This document shows, piece by piece, positions 34,137 through 43,007 of a DNA stretch of 64,000 nucleotides. The notes under the pieces are model-generated. The model was given only the letters and a program-made list of their open reading frames with translations. It ran no database searches and had not been told where the DNA came from. This DNA comes from Ectopseudomonas chengduensis. Its GTDB lineage: Bacteria > Pseudomonadota > Gammaproteobacteria > Pseudomonadales > Pseudomonadaceae. The position numbers and the translations under genes were made by a program. The DNA is taken from positions 806,001-870,000 of the forward strand of contig NZ_JACFYZ010000001.1 of the NCBI RefSeq assembly GCF_015712065.1, in the 5' to 3' direction. Every line of letters begins with the position of its first letter. Within the stretch, counting starts at the first letter, position 1.

Positions 34137-35837
34137 ATGTCCCTTATATACAATCCCAAGATGCAGCATGAGGATATGCAAGACCTTATCAGCCAGATCC
34201 GTTTCGTTGCCGCCGAAGGCAAGATCTGGCTGGGAGAGCAGCGCATGCTGCTAATGCAGCTATCTACGCTGGCCAGCTTCCGCCGCGAAATTATCAGCTT
34301 GATCGGCATCGAGCGGGCCAAGGGTTTCTTCCTGCGGTTGGGCTATCAGTCCGGCCTGATGGATGCCGAGCTGGCGCGCAAGCTGCGGCCGGCCATGCGC
34401 GAGGAGGAGGTGTTCCTGGCTGGGCCTCAATTGTATGCGCTCAAGGGGATGGTCAAAGTACGCTTGCTGACAATGGATATCGCCATCCGGGACGGACGTT
34501 TCAACGTGGAGGCCGAGTGGATTGATTCCTTTGAAGTGGATATCTGCCGTACTGAGCTGGGCCTGATGAATGAGCCCGTCTGCTGGACGGTGCTAGGCTA
34601 TGCTAGCGGCTATAGTTCGGCATTCATGGGCCGCAGAATCATTTTCCAGGAAACTAGCTGTCGCGGGTGCGGTGACGATAAATGCCTTATCGTCGGCAAG
34701 ACCGCAGAAGAGTGGGGCGATGTCAGCAGTTTCGAAGCCTACTTCAAAAGCGACCCGATCGTAGATGAGCGCTACGAGCTGCAGACCCAGGTCGCCAACC
34801 TGCGCAACCGCCTGAAGCAGTACGATGGGCAGTATTACGGCATTGGCCATTCGCCAGCCTACAAGCGCATCTGCGAGACCATCGACAAGGCTGCACGTGG
34901 CAGGGTTTCGGTCCTGCTACTGGGTGAGACTGGGGTGGGCAAGGAGGTAATCGCGCGCAGCGTGCATTTGCGCAGTGAGCGGGCAGAGCAACCGTTCGTC
35001 GCGGTGAACTGTGCGGCAATTCCGCCGGATCTGATCGAGTCGGAACTGTTTGGTGTCGATAAGGGCGCATATACGGGCGCGGTCAATGCACGCGCTGGAC
35101 GTTTTGAACGGGCCAACGGCGGCACCATCTTTCTTGATGAGGTGATCGAATTGACGCCGAGGGCCCAGGCCACCCTGCTACGGGTATTGCAGGAAGGAGA
35201 GCTAGAGCGGGTCGGCGGCGACCGCACGCGAAAGGTCGACGTGAGGTTAATCACCGCAACAAACGAGAACCTGGAAGAGGCGGTCAAGATGGGGCGCTTT
35301 CGCGCAGACCTGTTCTTTCGGCTGAATGTTTTTCCCGTGCATATCCCGCCGTTGCGCGAGCGCGTGGAAGATATCCCGCTGCTGGTCGAGCATTTTCTTA
35401 GAAGGCACCATAAGGAATACGGTAAGAAGACTCTTGGCTTGTCTGATCGAGCGATGGAGGCCTGCCTCCACTACCAATGGCCAGGCAATATCCGCGAGCT
35501 GGAGAACGCCCTTGAGCGCGGGGTGATTCTTACCGAGAGCAACGAAAGTATCAATGTCGAGTCGCTGTTCCCGGGGTTGGCGACGGCTACCGAAGGCGAC
35601 AGGTTATCGAGCGAGGGCCGGTTGGAGGAGGAGTCCGGTGACAGTTGGTTTAGGCAAATTATCGACCAGGGCGTCAGCCTCGAGGATCTCGAAGCGGGTT
35701 TAATGCGCACGGCCATGGACCGTTGTGGGCAGAATATCTCACAGGCGGCGCGGTTGCTGGGATTGACCCGCCCGGCAATGGCCTATCGACTTAAGAAGCT
35801 TGACCCCAGCTTTTCTGTGAAAGCAATGGGCCGATAG
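34137..35837 (+). CDS. xylR: Sigma-54 activator of the upper operon and xylS
   Basis: A 566-residue NtrC-class enhancer-binding protein that senses toluene/xylenes directly. Domains: N-terminal aromatic sensor (XylR-N/V4R, about residues 1-210, with SCRGCGDDKCLIVGK), a B linker, then the AAA+ core with Walker A GETGVGKE, the sigma-54 contact loop GAYTGA and FLDEV, and a C-terminal Fis-type HTH (NISQAARLLGLTRPAMAYRL). The ATG at 34137 gives the canonical length; upstream in-frame codons lie in promoter DNA. Near-identical to pWW0 XylR from memory. Confidence 0.96.
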   Translation: MSLIYNPKMQHEDMQDLISQIRFVAAEGKIWLGEQRMLLMQLSTLASFRREIISLIGIERAKGFFLRLGYQSGLMDAELARKLRPAMREEEVFLAGPQLYALKGMVKVRLLTMDIAIRDGRFNVEAEWIDSFEVDICRTELGLMNEPVCWTVLGYASGYSSAFMGRRIIFQETSCRGCGDDKCLIVGKTAEEWGDVSSFEAYFKSDPIVDERYELQTQVANLRNRLKQYDGQYYGIGHSPAYKRICETIDKAARGRVSVLLLGETGVGKEVIARSVHLRSERAEQPFVAVNCAAIPPDLIESELFGVDKGAYTGAVNARAGRFERANGGTIFLDEVIELTPRAQATLLRVLQEGELERVGGDRTRKVDVRLITATNENLEEAVKMGRFRADLFFRLNVFPVHIPPLRERVEDIPLLVEHFLRRHHKEYGKKTLGLSDRAMEACLHYQWPGNIRELENALERGVILTESNESINVESLFPGLATATEGDRLSSEGRLEEESGDSWFRQIIDQGVSLEDLEAGLMRTAMDRCGQNISQAARLLGLTRPAMAYRLKKLDPSFSVKAMGR

Positions 35838-35868
35838 CTGCTTTGCGCCAGGTTTGGGCCTTTCTAAG

Positions 35869-35896
35869 GTCCTTCGCGGATTCTAGGGAAAGAGCG
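35869..35896 (+). repeat. Probable left terminal repeat of an ISL3-family element
   Basis: GGTCCTTCGCGGATTCTAGG and the following GAAAGAGC, 32 bp after xylR, resemble ISL3-family ends as I remember them. I find no matching inverted copy after the transposase remnant, so the right end appears lost. Confidence 0.4.
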
Positions 35897-36876
35897 AGTT
35901 GACAGGCAGGGGAGTGGGTAAATTGGCAGTCGCTCAACATCCCAACCCCCACACCTTGCTGTCGCCGTGCATCCTATTGATCTTGCCGCTTTCTGGCCAG
36001 GCTACGACGTCGTCGCCTCTCGCCCCGTAGCTGAAAATACCCTGCTGATCGAGCTCGAACCCCAGGCCACGCGAGTGCCCCGGTGTGGGCGCTGTCTAGA
36101 GCCCTGTCCGTTGATTCACGAACGGCGTCTACGCCACGTGCGTGACCGCGACCTGCTGGATCAGCGGGTGCTGCTCCAATTCAATTGCCCGTGCGTCGCG
36201 TCGACTGCCTGCGTTGTTGTGGGCGGGTTACCGAACGGATCCATTGGCTGGAGCCGGCTTCCCGCCTGACTCGACGTTTGCAAGCCTGGCTCGAGGGCTT
36301 GTTGCGGATACTGCCCATGAGCCACGTCAGCAAATTCACCGGCCTGCATTGGCACACCCTCAAGGCCCTCGACAAACTCCGCCTGGAAGCGGAGGCAGGC
36401 GGCATCGAGCCGGGCGACGTCCGGCGCCTGGGGATGGACGAGTTCTCCCTGGACAAGCGCCATCGCTACGCCACGGTGATCATGGATGCGGAGCGAACAC
36501 GCGTGCTGTGGGTCGGCCACGGCACCAGTCGCCAGGCGATTCGCCCATTCTTCGAGTGGCCCGGTGAGCATTGCCAGCACATCGAGGCGGTCGCCATGGA
36601 CATGAACACCGCTTTCGACCTGGAAGTGAAGCGGCACTGCCCTCAAGCCGAAGTGGTGTACGACCTGTTCCATGTGGTGGCGCGCTACGGTCGTGAGGTG
36701 ATCGACCGTATCCTCGTCGACCAGGCCAACCTCCTGCGCGATGACAAACCAGCGCGCAAGGTGGTCAAGCGCAGCCGCTGGCTGCTCCTCAAGGACGGCC
36801 AAGCCGTGCAGTTGCAGGAGTTGCTCGCCGCCAACCAGCCGTTGGCTACGGTCTATCTGCTCAAGGACGCACTGAA

Positions 36877-38155
36877 GGGCACCTCGAATAACGCGAGGTT
36901 TTCAGTGAATCCGACCGCCAAATGATGGCCATGATCGAATTCGGTTCGATTTCTGCGGCGAATCACCGCTTTCCTGGGCGGTGTCGCCCCGTTTTTCTTC
37001 CGAATCGCCCTCTGCAGCGGCGATTCGGCCCACTCCGGGCGTCAGAAGGCCTTGATTCCCGCCTTCTGGAAGTACACCAGCCGCTTCAAGTTGTAGCAGG
37101 CCGCCATCATCGTCATCGCAAAGTTCGCGCGCCCCTGTCCGATGGTACGGATCAACTTGCCGCCCATCTGCTCGATGCTCGCGAACACGTGCTCCACTCG
37201 GGCACGCGTCTTGGCGATGCGGTGGTTGCGCCGTTGCTGAAACTCGGAAAGGGGCTTGTTGCGGTACCCCTTCCTCTGGATCTGATTACGATAGCCGTGA
37301 TCCTTGAGCCAGCCCTCCCGGTCTGCGCTGGTGTAGCCTCGGTCCGCATAGACATCGCGGCTCGTGTTGCTCCGGTCGATGAGCGCATCGAAGTGCTTGC
37401 TGTCATGGACGCTGGCCGTATCAGTCTCGAATTTGCGGATGATCTTGTACTTCTTGTCCACGTTGACCGAGAGCTTGTAGCCGAAGTGGTTCTTGCCGTG
37501 CTTCTGCGTCCAGGTGGCATCCGTATCCTTCTGGCGCCGTTTGGCTGGCTTCCAGTCAGCCGGCATCGCGCCTTCCCTGACCAGCTTGTTCTCCTCACGG
37601 CTGTTACGTTGCTTGGGAGCAGGCACCAGCGTGGCATCGACGATTTGGCCGCCGCGGGCGATGAATCCGTGCCGGAGCAGTTGGGCCGTGACACCGTCGA
37701 ACAGGACCTTCGCGCCGGCGTCGCCGATGCGGTTCTCGAACGTCCACACGGTCGTTCGATCCGGAATATTGACCGCGCTGGCCAACCCGCAGAATCGCTT
37801 GTAGCTCATCCGGTCAAGCAACTGGTACTCCATCTGTTCATCCGACAGGTTGTACAGCCGCTTGAGCACCAGAATCCGCACCATCGTCTCCGTCGGATAC
37901 GGCGGGCGACCGCCTTGAGGGCTGACAGGGCGCGGCGCTACCCGATCGACTTCCGCCGCAAGTGCCGCGAAATCGATGTACGACTCGATCTCGGCCAGCG
38001 GATCTCCAAGCGTGTCGATCTTCTTCCGATGATGTTCGTCAGCGAACAGGTCCGTCTTGATGGCAGTGCGCTTCTTCATGGCTGGTGTCAGAGAACGAAA
38101 TCAGGACAACGCAATTTTACCAATCGCAGGGGGGCCGAGGTTTTTCGAGGTGCCC
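36877..38155 (-). mobile_element. IS5-family element inserted in the ISL3 transposase
   Basis: The 1279-bp element begins GGGCACCTCGAATAAC and ends with the inverse CGAGGTGCCC, flanked by a 4-bp direct repeat TGAA (36873-36876 and 38156-38159), the usual IS5 duplication length. Removing it rejoins ALKEV in the ISL3 reading frame. Its transposase is intact, so this was a later insertion. Confidence 0.9.
37042..38079 (-). CDS. IS5-family transposase
   Basis: A 345-residue DDE transposase. N-terminal DUF772-type segment (PYPTETMVRILVLKRLYNLS, then EYQLLDRMSYKRFCGL), catalytic aspartates in IVDATLVPAP and VYADRGYTS, and the glutamate region RVEHVFASIEQMGG followed by the C-terminal NLKRLVYFQKAG. 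Full length for the family with no frameshift. Starts MKKRTAIKTDLFADEHHRKK near the right end of the element. Confidence 0.93.
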   Translation of the reverse strand: MKKRTAIKTDLFADEHHRKKIDTLGDPLAEIESYIDFAALAAEVDRVAPRPVSPQGGRPPYPTETMVRILVLKRLYNLSDEQMEYQLLDRMSYKRFCGLASAVNIPDRTTVWTFENRIGDAGAKVLFDGVTAQLLRHGFIARGGQIVDATLVPAPKQRNSREENKLVREGAMPADWKPAKRRQKDTDATWTQKHGKNHFGYKLSVNVDKKYKIIRKFETDTASVHDSKHFDALIDRSNTSRDVYADRGYTSADREGWLKDHGYRNQIQRKGYRNKPLSEFQQRRNHRIAKTRARVEHVFASIEQMGGKLIRTIGQGRANFAMTMMAACYNLKRLVYFQKAGIKAF

Positions 38156-38449
38156 TGAAGGAAGTCTGCTCCGCCCCGAGCGTATGGGAAGGCTGGCAAC
38201 GCTGGCGGGCCTGGCTACGGCATGCCCGTGACAGGGGCTTAGCGCTTCGCCAAAAACCTCAGGCGCTATATCCGCGGCATCCTCGCCAGCGCCCGTTTTC
38301 CCATGCATACCAGCCTGCTGGAGGGCGTGAACAACCGAATCAAGGTGATCAAGCGCATGGCCTATGGTTTCCGGGGCTCGGACTACTTCTTCCTGAAAGT
38401 CAAGGCTGCCTTCCCCGGGAAAGCGCGATGAACCTTTTTTATCGCTGCC

Positions 38450-38465
38450 TTGATCAAATCGACAG
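38450..38465 (+). promoter_or_regulatory. Pu distal XylR site (UAS1)
   Basis: TTGATCAAATCGACAG matches the known distal XylR-binding site of Pu. It begins only 19 bp after the stop codon of the ISL3 transposase remnant. Confidence 0.8.
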
Positions 38466-38478
38466 GTGGTTATGCGCG

Positions 38479-38497
38479 ATTGATGATTTGCTCTAAT
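38479..38497 (+). promoter_or_regulatory. Pu proximal XylR site (UAS2)
   Basis: ATTGATGATTTGCTCTAAT corresponds to the proximal XylR site. I remember CTCAAAT in the pWW0 version; here it reads CTCTAAT, a possible one-base change in a half-site. Confidence 0.75.
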
Positions 38498-38556
38498 ACA
38501 GCCAGCGTGCTGTAGATTCTCTCATACCCCCCCCCCCCTTTCTTTTTTACAAAGAA

Positions 38557-38569
38557 AATCAATAATTTA
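38557..38569 (+). promoter_or_regulatory. IHF site of Pu
   Basis: AATCAATAATTTA fits the IHF consensus WATCAANNNNTTR exactly and lies between the XylR sites and the sigma-54 promoter, as in the classic Pu. Confidence 0.85.
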
Positions 38570-38597
38570 GACGAAATAAGGGGATCGGTATAAGCAA

Positions 38598-38613
38598 TGG
38601 CATGGCGGTTGCT
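38598..38613 (+). promoter_or_regulatory. Pu sigma-54 promoter of the upper operon
   Basis: TGGCATGGCGGTTGCT shows GG-N10-GC spacing of a sigma-54 -24/-12 element. Transcription should start near 38625, 30 nt before xylU. Confidence 0.92.
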
Positions 38614-38654
38614 AGCTATACGAGACTTAAAATAAAAATAGTGGTGACCCTTCA

Positions 38655-39050
38655 ATGTTGTATTTTCTCAACTCTGTTCAGATTGGTTGCTTTCGCCATG
38701 TATATCCTCAAAGCGGGCCAGCCGTAGCCGTTACGCCTGGAGTCTGTGACGCTGGCCTAGTGCTTTCTGATGGCGAGCCCAAGCAGGCTAGCCCGACCAC
38801 CAATTTTGGTGAGGCCAAGGTCATTGGCGTGCGTGCGACTTTGCGCACCATTTTCGTCGCAGTTATCGGCTTCATCTCTCGTAATAGGGGTTATAGATGC
38901 CAGTCCAACGGTGCGGCTGCATCAATCTTCAATCTCATCGCTAACCTCAACCGACTATATGCCCAGGTCTGCAACGATATATCCAGCCTGTCGCGCATTC
39001 GCTCGAGCCTTAGTCATCTACCGCAGTCACAGCTGCAGCGACATTACTAA
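38655..39050 (+). CDS. xylU: XylU, unknown function
   Basis: A 131-residue protein starting MLYFLNSVQIGCFRHVYPQS, first gene of the upper operon. I recognise it by position and by the pWW0 gene of this length; no domain is visible. It is rich in Ser, Arg and Asn with one hydrophobic stretch (TLRTIFVAVIGFISRN). The ribosome-binding site is poor (GTGGTGACC). XylU is not required for toluene growth in known TOL strains, so some annotations doubt it as a gene. Confidence 0.65.
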   Translation: MLYFLNSVQIGCFRHVYPQSGPAVAVTPGVCDAGLVLSDGEPKQASPTTNFGEAKVIGVRATLRTIFVAVIGFISRNRGYRCQSNGAAASIFNLIANLNRLYAQVCNDISSLSRIRSSLSHLPQSQLQRHY

Positions 39051-39175
39051 CTAGTCGTGTCGATCTCGGAAGCTGTGCGTTTGTTGCCGAGAACTTGGCT
39101 GCATGTGATGCATTAAGTGATTTGATATCGCCGTCCTTGCTACCTATAACATTTGACGTCTACATAGGTGATTCA

Positions 39176-40222
39176 ATGCTCGCGATAAGGAAAACTAAAG
39201 CAGGGCCAGGAGGGCTATCTGTCGATGATGTGGCCGCCCCTAAAGAGGCCCACAGTACTGACGTGCTGGTGAAAGTTGAAGCGGCCGGTATCTGTGGTAC
39301 TGACTTGTTGATCTATAAATGGGGCGAGTTCGCCAAAAGAATGAAACTCCCCACTATCTTGGGTCATGAAGTTAGCGGGGTGATTGAACAGGTCGGATCT
39401 GACGTTAAAGGTCTAAGGCCTGGGATGCGCGTCAGTCTGGAGAGTCATCTCCCTTGTGGAACGTGCTACACGTGTCGACGCGGTTGGGCGCATGTTTGTC
39501 CTAAGACGCGGTATCCGGGGGTCGACTTTGATGGAGGCTTCGCGTCTTTCGTTGTGGTTCCGGAAAGCGTGTGTTGGCCGGTGCCGTGCGGAATTCCTCC
39601 GCTCCAGGCGGCAATGATGGAGCCGTTCGGGCTTGCGGTGCATGCAAGTCTGGAGGGTTCTGGGGTTTCGGGATTGAATGTTCTTGTTTCTGGTTGCGGT
39701 CCGATCGGACTTATGAACATTGCAGCCGCCAAAGCACTGGGAGCAAGCAAGGTCATTGCAACTGACATTCATCCTCTGCGCCTCACTGCAGCAGCCAAAA
39801 TGGGGGCGGATGAATGCATTAATGCAACTGAAGAGAGCGTTTATAAGACTGTGCGTTCGCTGCTCGGTGAGAGGGGAGTAGATGTTGCAATTGACTATTC
39901 TGGGCAAGCAGCGGCGTTAAAGGAGCTTATTCAATCCATCACCCATGGTGGTGAGTTGCGACTGATGGGCGTCCCGTCACATGATATTTTGCTCAACTTA
40001 GAGGAGTGGCTTTTCAAAGGCCTTATTGTACGTGGCCTGCATGGCAGGCGTCTGTATGAAACATGGGAGCGTTCAACTAGCTTACTGGTTACAGGGCGTG
40101 TTGATTTGTCTTCGCTCGTATCGCATCGATTGCCACTATCGGCGGCAGAGGATGCGTTCGAAATGGCCCTAAATGGTCAGTCCTTGAAAATCCTGTTTGA
40201 GCCCAATGGCTCATGTATCTAA
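39176..40222 (+). CDS. xylW: Zinc alcohol dehydrogenase-like protein XylW
   Basis: A 348-residue medium-chain dehydrogenase of unclear physiological role, accompanying the upper pathway on TOL plasmids. Catalytic zinc ligands are in GICGTDL and GHEVSG, structural zinc in CGTCYTCRRGWAHVC, and the Rossmann motif is SGCGPIGLM. I start at the ATG at 39176 (AGGTGA upstream) rather than an upstream TTG. It ends 31 bp before xylC. Base composition is clearly more AT-rich than the ICE genes. Confidence 0.9.
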   Translation: MLAIRKTKAGPGGLSVDDVAAPKEAHSTDVLVKVEAAGICGTDLLIYKWGEFAKRMKLPTILGHEVSGVIEQVGSDVKGLRPGMRVSLESHLPCGTCYTCRRGWAHVCPKTRYPGVDFDGGFASFVVVPESVCWPVPCGIPPLQAAMMEPFGLAVHASLEGSGVSGLNVLVSGCGPIGLMNIAAAKALGASKVIATDIHPLRLTAAAKMGADECINATEESVYKTVRSLLGERGVDVAIDYSGQAAALKELIQSITHGGELRLMGVPSHDILLNLEEWLFKGLIVRGLHGRRLYETWERSTSLLVTGRVDLSSLVSHRLPLSAAEDAFEMALNGQSLKILFEPNGSCI

Positions 40223-40253
40223 TTTATAACTTTGAAGTTAAGGAGGCATAATT

Positions 40254-41717
40254 ATGCGGGAAACAAAAGAGCAGCCTATCTGGTACGGGAAGGTGTTTAG
40301 TTCTAATTGGGTAGAGGCGCGGGGAGGTGTTGCCAATGTTGTCGATCCGTCCAATGGAGACATTCTTGGCATTACGGGTGTTGCTAACGGCGAAGATGTC
40401 GATGCTGCTGTGAACGCAGCTAAGAGAGCGCAAAAGGAATGGGCCGCAATACCATTTAGTGAAAGAGCCGCCATTGTCCGCAAGGCTGCCGAAAAACTAA
40501 AGGAGCGCGAATATGAATTCGCCGATTGGAACGTACGGGAATGCGGCGCAATTCGTCCGAAGGGCTTATGGGAGGCCGGAATTGCGTATGAGCAAATGCA
40601 TCAAGCTGCGGGTCTAGCTTCTTTGCCTAACGGTACATTGTTTCCATCGGCAGTTCCAGGGCGCATGAATCTTTGTCAGCGCGTTCCAGTTGGCGTGGTC
40701 GGCGTAATTGCACCTTGGAATTTCCCGTTGTTTCTAGCAATGCGTTCGGTAGCACCAGCCTTAGCGTTGGGTAATGCGGTGATCTTAAAGCCCGACCTTC
40801 AGACTGCTGTCACCGGGGGGGCGCTCATTGCCGAAATCTTTTCCGACGCTGGCATGCCGGACGGTGTTCTTCACGTTCTTCCTGGTGGAGCGGACGTAGG
40901 AGAGTCAATGGTTGCGAACTCCGGAATTAACATGATTTCTTTTACCGGGTCCACACAGGTGGGCCGGTTGATCGGAGAGAAATGCGGGAGAATGCTGAAA
41001 AAGGTTGCGCTTGAACTGGGTGGTAATAATGTCCACATCGTGTTGCCTGACGCCGATTTAGAAGGGGCTGTCAGCTGCGCTGCTTGGGGTACGTTTTTGC
41101 ATCAGGGCCAAGTGTGCATGGCCGCCGGACGTCATTTAGTACATAGGGACGTTGCTCAGCAATATGCAGAGAAACTGGCGCTACGTGCCAAGAACTTAGT
41201 GGTGGGGGATCCAAACTCGGATCAAGTGCATCTCGGCCCGCTTATCAATGAGAAACAGGTAGTTCGCGTCCACGCGCTCGTTGAATCTGCGCAAAGGGCC
41301 GGTGCTCAGGTTTTGGCGGGAGGTACGTATCAAGATCGCTACTACCAAGCTACCGTAATCATGGATGTGAAGCCGGAGATGGAGGTTTTCAAATCTGAAA
41401 TTTTCGGCCCGGTGGCTCCGATCACTGTATTTGACAGTATTGAAGAGGCGATTGAATTGGCAAACTGTTCGGAGTATGGGTTGGCCGCATCTATCCATAC
41501 TAGGGCGTTGGCGACTGGTCTAGACATCGCAAAGCGTCTAAATACCGGTATGGTCCATATTAATGACCAGCCAATTAACTGTGAGCCGCATGTTCCCTTC
41601 GGAGGAATGGGTGCCTCGGGTAGCGGAGGCCGGTTTGGCGGACCTGCAAGTATTGAAGAATTTACTCAATCTCAATGGATTAGTATGGTTGAGAAGCCAG
41701 CTAATTACCCATTTTGA
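40254..41717 (+). CDS. xylC: Benzaldehyde dehydrogenase
   Basis: A 487-residue NAD-dependent aldehyde dehydrogenase that oxidises (methyl)benzaldehydes to benzoates, the last step of the upper pathway. Motifs: GVIAPWNFPLFL, FTGSTQVGRLIG, VALELGGNN with the general base, and the catalytic cysteine in HQGQVCMAAGR. It has a strong AAGGAGG ribosome-binding site. The C-terminal HVPFGGMGASGSGGRFGG is typical for the class. Confidence 0.95.
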   Translation: MRETKEQPIWYGKVFSSNWVEARGGVANVVDPSNGDILGITGVANGEDVDAAVNAAKRAQKEWAAIPFSERAAIVRKAAEKLKEREYEFADWNVRECGAIRPKGLWEAGIAYEQMHQAAGLASLPNGTLFPSAVPGRMNLCQRVPVGVVGVIAPWNFPLFLAMRSVAPALALGNAVILKPDLQTAVTGGALIAEIFSDAGMPDGVLHVLPGGADVGESMVANSGINMISFTGSTQVGRLIGEKCGRMLKKVALELGGNNVHIVLPDADLEGAVSCAAWGTFLHQGQVCMAAGRHLVHRDVAQQYAEKLALRAKNLVVGDPNSDQVHLGPLINEKQVVRVHALVESAQRAGAQVLAGGTYQDRYYQATVIMDVKPEMEVFKSEIFGPVAPITVFDSIEEAIELANCSEYGLAASIHTRALATGLDIAKRLNTGMVHINDQPINCEPHVPFGGMGASGSGGRFGGPASIEEFTQSQWISMVEKPANYPF

Positions 41718-41744
41718 GTCGACAATAATAAAGTAGGAGGATAT

Positions 41745-42854
41745 ATGGACACGCTTCGTTATTACCTGATTCCTGTTGTTACTGCTTGCGGGCTGATCGG
41801 ATTTTACTATGGTGGCTATTGGGTTTGGCTTGGGGCGGCAACATTCCCTGCACTGATGGTGCTTGATGTCATTTTACCGAAGGATTTTTCGGCCAGAAAG
41901 GTAAGTCCCTTTTTCGCAGACCTTACCCAGTATTTGCAGTTACCATTAATGATCGGTCTATATGGGCTCCTTGTCTTCGGAGTTGAAAACGGGCGTATCG
42001 AACTTAGTGAGCCGTTACAAGTGGCAGGGTGCATTCTTTCTTTGGCTTGGCTTAGTGGTGTGCCAACTCTTCCGGTTTCGCATGAGTTGATGCATCGTCG
42101 CCACTGGTTGCCTCGGAAAATGGCGCAGCTATTGGCTATGTTTTATGGTGATCCGAACCGAGACATTGCCCATGTCAACACGCATCACCTTTACTTAGAT
42201 ACGCCTCTCGATAGCGATACTCCGTACCGTGGTCAGACAATTTACAGTTTCGTGATCAGTGCGACAGTTGGTTCCGTCAAAGATGCGATAAAGATTGAGG
42301 CTGAAACTTTACGTAGAAAAGGACAGTCACCGTGGAATTTGTCCAACAAAACATATCAATATGTCGCACTTCTGCTCGCTCTGCCTGGCCTGGTTTCTTA
42401 TCTGGGCGGGCCAGCATTAGGGTTGGTTACGATTGCTTCGATGATTATTGCGAAAGGGATAGTCGAGGGTTTTAATTACTTTCAGCACTATGGTTTAGTA
42501 CGCGATTTAGATCAGCCTATCCTCCTGCACCACGCGTGGAATCATATGGGAACAATTGTGCGCCCGCTGGGTTGCGAAATTACTAACCATATCAATCATC
42601 ATATTGACGGCTATACACGGTTCTATGAGTTGCGTCCGGAAAAAGAAGCCCCGCAGATGCCTTCGCTCTTTGTGTGTTTCCTTCTAGGGCTTATTCCGCC
42701 TCTTTGGTTCGCTCTCATTGCAAAACCAAAGTTGAGAGACTGGGACCAGCGGTACGCAACTCCAGGTGAGCGCGAACTGGCTATGGCTGCAAATAAAAAA
42801 GCGGGATGGCCACTGTGGTGTGAAAGTGAACTGGGTCGGGTGGCTAGCATTTGA
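41745..42854 (+). CDS. xylM: Xylene monooxygenase hydroxylase subunit
   Basis: A 369-residue integral-membrane di-iron hydroxylase of the AlkB type that oxidises the methyl group of toluene/xylenes to the benzyl alcohol. The histidine boxes are HELMHRRHW, HVNTHH and HINHH, with an additional HHAWNH. Hydrophobic segments occur at residues 3-40, 65-110 and 205-250. It depends on electrons from XylA. AGGAGG precedes the ATG. A terminator-like hairpin follows before xylA. Confidence 0.95.
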   Translation: MDTLRYYLIPVVTACGLIGFYYGGYWVWLGAATFPALMVLDVILPKDFSARKVSPFFADLTQYLQLPLMIGLYGLLVFGVENGRIELSEPLQVAGCILSLAWLSGVPTLPVSHELMHRRHWLPRKMAQLLAMFYGDPNRDIAHVNTHHLYLDTPLDSDTPYRGQTIYSFVISATVGSVKDAIKIEAETLRRKGQSPWNLSNKTYQYVALLLALPGLVSYLGGPALGLVTIASMIIAKGIVEGFNYFQHYGLVRDLDQPILLHHAWNHMGTIVRPLGCEITNHINHHIDGYTRFYELRPEKEAPQMPSLFVCFLLGLIPPLWFALIAKPKLRDWDQRYATPGERELAMAANKKAGWPLWCESELGRVASI

Positions 42855-42883
42855 TAATACAGGCAGTCTAAACCGTTTCGACT

Positions 42884-42930
42884 GAGACCGTAGATAAGCG
42901 AAGAGCGAACGAACTCTACGGTCTCTTTTT
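42884..42930 (+). terminator. Terminator-like hairpin between xylM and xylA
   Basis: GAGACCGTAGA (42884-42894) pairs perfectly over 11 bp with TCTACGGTCTC (42915-42925), followed by TTTTTG. The 20-nt loop is long but the shape is that of an intrinsic terminator inside an operon. Confidence 0.6.
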
Positions 42931-43007
42931 GAAAAAAACGTTCCAAATGGGACAAAGTTTCCGTTTTTTCTAATTAACGGGCGTCTAACTGAGCGATGGG
43001 TTTATGA

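Larger units (their letters stand above)
35967..38431 (+). pseudogene. ISL3-family transposase gene, frameshifted and split by IS5
   Basis: The GTG start opens MHPIDLAAFWPGYDVVASRP with zinc-binding cysteines (CGRCLEPC). A tandem duplication of CAATT (36177-36186) shifts the frame; the rest continues as PVRRVDCLRC to VYLLKDALK with the DDE motif region LGMDEFSLDKRHRY and MDMNTAFDLEVKRHCPQAEV. The IS5 element interrupts at 36877. After it, LKEVCSAPSVWEGWQRW resumes, with another frame change near 38245 before RRYIRGILASARF to AFPGKAR. The gene is non-functional. Confidence 0.85.

Noticed and set aside
36922..38496. 524-codon plus-strand frame across IS5
   Set aside because: Most of it is antisense to the IS5 transposase; only a short part near 38150-38240 is real, as the ISL3 remnant.
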